From: CAYQUC01 sp964514215
GTDB lineage: Bacteria > Pseudomonadota > Gammaproteobacteria > UBA6429 > Thiohalophilaceae
Length of the DNA: 64,000 nucleotides
Assembly (NCBI GenBank): GCA_964514215.1
Contig: CAZEPW010000002.1
Span: forward strand, 1 to 64,000
Direction: 5' to 3'
In this document: positions 62,162 through 64,000 of the stretch, one piece after another
How the letters are laid out: each line of letters starts with the position of its first letter
Numbering within the stretch: the stretch's first letter is position 1
The notes under the pieces: generated by a model
Database searches by the model: none
Seen by the model: the letters and a program-made list of their open reading frames with translations, nothing else
What the model was told of the DNA's origin: nothing
Program-made: the position numbers and the translations under genes

Positions 62162-62590
62162 ATGTTTGATACTACGACACGTATTTTAAAAGACGAGTCA
62201 GAAACTATATTATTTGCCAGTGAGTTAGCGAAACTATTTACTGGGGCAAATCCTCCTAATGTGATTTATTTGATTGGTGGCCTCGGTGCCGGTAAAACCA
62301 CATTAGTTCGTGCAGTGCTTCATGCGTTGGGTTATAAAAATACTGTAAAAAGTCCGACTTACACCTTAGTTGAGCCTTACATTATTGATAATAAAGAATT
62401 TTATCACTTTGATTTGTATCGCATGCTTGATCCGGAAGAGTTAGAATTCATGGGAGCACGCGACTATTTTAATGCAAATACGGTTTGTTTTATTGAATGG
62501 CCGGAGCAAGGTGTTGGATGGTTACCTCAAGCCGATTTAAGTATTAAATTGACTGTTAAAGGTGATGGTCGGGAATTAGTTATAAATTAA
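62162..62590 (+). CDS. tsaE: tRNA threonylcarbamoyladenosine biosynthesis ATPase TsaE
   Basis: P-loop ATPase working with TsaB and TsaD in t6A37 tRNA modification. 142 aa. Walker A 'LIGGLGAGKTTLVRAVLHAL', switch-like 'SPTYTLVEPY' and 'FYHFDLYRMLDPEELEFMGARDYF', then 'CFIEWPEQG'. Length close to E. coli TsaE (153). Start ATG two bases into line after GAAAAACC. Confidence 0.94.
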   Translation: MFDTTTRILKDESETILFASELAKLFTGANPPNVIYLIGGLGAGKTTLVRAVLHALGYKNTVKSPTYTLVEPYIIDNKEFYHFDLYRMLDPEELEFMGARDYFNANTVCFIEWPEQGVGWLPQADLSIKLTVKGDGRELVIN

Positions 62591-62751
62591 GCTGAGCTTA
62601 GGATGGACTGTTTGGTATATTAATTTAATCTGAAAAAGTGATCGATTTGATCGTATTTGAGAGATAACGTGAGCTTTAGAGCTTAACTATTTAAGAAATA
62701 AAAAGAAAGACCGATATATTACTTGAATTAAGGCGACTAGATGTCCCATAA

Positions 62752-62781
62752 TTACATTAATATCAAGTAATTTTGTATAAT
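62752..62781 (+). promoter_or_regulatory. Candidate sigma-70 promoter of the amidase gene
   Basis: TTACAT (62752-62757), 18-bp spacer, and a perfect TATAAT (62776-62781), 25 bp before the amidase ATG. The 216-bp gap after tsaE makes an own promoter likely, unlike the tighter nnr-tsaE-amiB arrangement of other gammaproteobacteria. Confidence 0.5.
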
Positions 62782-62806
62782 ACAGTTAATCTATACTAGA
62801 AAAATT

Positions 62807-64000
62807 ATGTTTACGTACCGATTTTTATTATTAGCGTTAGTTTTAGCTGTTGCCGCACCGAGCAGCTATGCCACAACCTTTATTGAGGGTGTGCGCATGT
62901 GGCAGGCTCCGGATAATACTCGTTTGGTATTTGATTTAAGTAATCGAGTGACTCATGATTTGTTTACCATGAAGTCGCCTAATCGAATTGTCATTGATTT
63001 AAAAAATACCAACTTGATAACCTCATTAAGCAATTTAAAATTGGAGTCTGATAATGTTTTGCGTGGCGTTCGTACCGCGAAAAGAAACAAAAATGATTTG
63101 CGTATTGTTTTAGATTTGAAAAAAGCGGTTAAACCAAAAAGCTTTGTATTGTCTCCCAATAAAGATTATGGGCACCGTCTGGTTCTTGATTTATATACTA
63201 AAAAGTCGAAACACAAAAGACATAAACCAAAAATAAAACGTTATTCACCCAATAGACCTCGTGATGTCATTATTGCGATTGATGCCGGACACGGTGGTGA
63301 TGATCCGGGTGCCATTGGTTATCGCGGTACAAAAGAAAAGAAAATTGTGTTACAAGTGGCCAAAAAACTCGCGCGAAGAATTAATCGCCAAAAAGGCATG
63401 AAAGCCGTTTTAATTCGTAAAGGCGATTATTATGTGGGGCTAGGTAAACGCGTAGAACTGGCCAGAGAAGATCAAGCTGATTTATTTATATCGCTTCACG
63501 CGGATGCTTTTCGAACTAAAAAAGCGAAAGGTTCATCGGTATATGTGTTATCCGATAATGGCGCTAGTAGTGAAGCCGCCGGTTGGTTGGCCAATAAAGA
63601 AAATAACTCTGATTTAATTGGAGGGGTAAGCTTAGGCGATAAAGATGATTTGCTTAAATTAGTGCTCGTTGACATGGTAAAAAATTCTACCTTGGAAGAC
63701 AGCCATCGTGTTGCGAAACAAGTTTTACGAAAGTTGAAAAGCGTCAATTCACTTCATAAGCGGCATGTAGAAAAAGCAGGCTTTCGAGTGTTAAAAGCAC
63801 CCGATATGCCATCAATTTTAATTGAAATGGCATTTATTTCTAATCCAAAAGAAGAATCACGTTTACGTAATGGTCAGTATCAGACTAAAATGTCGAAAGC
63901 TATTCTACGTGGTGTGCAAAGCTATTTTAAATCTAATGCCCCTCCGGGAACAAAATTAGCCCTGATGAAAGCCAAAGAGCATAAGATTTCCAGTGGTGAA
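62807..64000 (+). CDS. amiB: N-acetylmuramoyl-L-alanine amidase, AmiB/AmiC type (partial, 3' end outside window)
   Basis: Periplasmic zinc amidase splitting septal peptidoglycan. 398 codons are visible and open to the window edge. A signal peptide (MFTYRFLLLALVLAVAAPSSYA) is followed by an AMIN domain (about 25-125: 'DNTRLVFDLSNRVTH', 'PNRIVIDLKN'). A basic linker comes next, then the Amidase_3 domain from about 150: Zn ligands in 'IDAGHGGDDPGA', 'KEKKIVL' and 'SLHADAF', and catalytic Glu in 'LIEMAFISN'. An autoinhibitory insertion lies around residues 240-290. Sequence continues 'PPGTKLALMKAKEHKISSGE', likely the beginning of a LysM segment, pointing to AmiB. Confidence 0.93.
   Translation, partial: MFTYRFLLLALVLAVAAPSSYATTFIEGVRMWQAPDNTRLVFDLSNRVTHDLFTMKSPNRIVIDLKNTNLITSLSNLKLESDNVLRGVRTAKRNKNDLRIVLDLKKAVKPKSFVLSPNKDYGHRLVLDLYTKKSKHKRHKPKIKRYSPNRPRDVIIAIDAGHGGDDPGAIGYRGTKEKKIVLQVAKKLARRINRQKGMKAVLIRKGDYYVGLGKRVELAREDQADLFISLHADAFRTKKAKGSSVYVLSDNGASSEAAGWLANKENNSDLIGGVSLGDKDDLLKLVLVDMVKNSTLEDSHRVAKQVLRKLKSVNSLHKRHVEKAGFRVLKAPDMPSILIEMAFISNPKEESRLRNGQYQTKMSKAILRGVQSYFKSNAPPGTKLALMKAKEHKISSGE

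Noticed and set aside
62723..62751. CTTGAAT-N15-TCCCATAA, sigma-32-like site before the amidase gene
   Set aside because: Several mismatches, and amiB is not usually a heat-shock gene; the nearby TATAAT promoter is a better candidate.
1..64000. tRNA or rRNA genes, CRISPR arrays, prophage or defence islands
   Set aside because: None were recognised by eye; a dedicated tRNA and covariance-model scan was not possible.

Overview
This 64 kb window is an AT-rich gammaproteobacterial chromosome segment dominated by housekeeping genes. The gene set (dapA-bamC-MBL hydrolase-purC, parE/parC, EF-P with EpmA/EpmB, glcDEF, nnr-tsaE-amiB, queG, moeA-mobB-mobA, lon, htpG, FimX-like and PilZ-like proteins) is typical of free-living, aerobic Gammaproteobacteria. 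Three dispersed loci together cover much of a photorespiration- or serine-type C2 salvage route: glycolate oxidase glcDEF, a serine-glyoxylate-type aminotransferase and a hydroxypyruvate/glycerate-type dehydrogenase. This would fit an autotroph (for example a sulfur oxidiser) or a methylotroph. The species cannot be fixed from the sequence alone.

Layout. 1-605: right part of an IS4-family (DUF4372-type) insertion sequence, cut by the window edge. 0.66-9.7 kb: hemH, 2-hydroxyacid dehydrogenase, DUF2914 and DUF6763 proteins, ettA, an HDAC-like deacetylase, then lysR-hypothetical-perM. 9.7-13.4 kb (minus): galT-like, gcvR-like, bcp and PIN-PhoH genes. 13.6-17.1 kb: dapA, bamC, MBL hydrolase, purC. 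17.4-21.6 kb: two tandem paralogous chemoreceptors behind a strong sigma-28-like promoter. 21.9-26.7 kb: parE, an exported hypothetical, parC. 26.8-29.4 kb (minus): class III adenylate cyclase overlapping a lipoprotein gene. 29.8-32 kb: M48 protease and DUF1015 genes.

32-36.2 kb (minus): a degenerate GGDEF/EAL FimX-like protein and a PilZ-like protein. 36.3-39 kb: epmB, divergent efp-epmA. 39-41 kb (minus): psd, a PCuAC copper chaperone and SCO1. 41.2 kb: a stand-alone LexA-type S24 domain without a DNA-binding domain, with a promoter overlapped by an inverted repeat. 41.8-47 kb: sulfurtransferase, aminotransferase, htpG (sigma-32-like promoter), lepB. 47.1-48.7 kb: an unknown Cys-containing protein, BolA, and a lipoprotein that appears to start at AUA. 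48.8-52.6 kb (minus): glcDEF. 52.7-54 kb: hslR, NUDIX, thioredoxin. 54-59.1 kb (minus): lon (sigma-32-like promoter), moeA, mobB, mobA. 59.3 kb: a small FlgC-like protein with a sigma-28-like promoter. 59.5-64 kb: queG, and nnr-tsaE-amiB running off the right edge.

No tRNA, rRNA, CRISPR array, prophage or obvious defence island was seen. The most interesting items are regulatory or small: the HTH-less LexA-like protein and its operator, the apparent AUA start, the FimX/PilZ pair, the sigma-28 and sigma-32 promoter matches, the cyclase-lipoprotein pair and several unknown small proteins.
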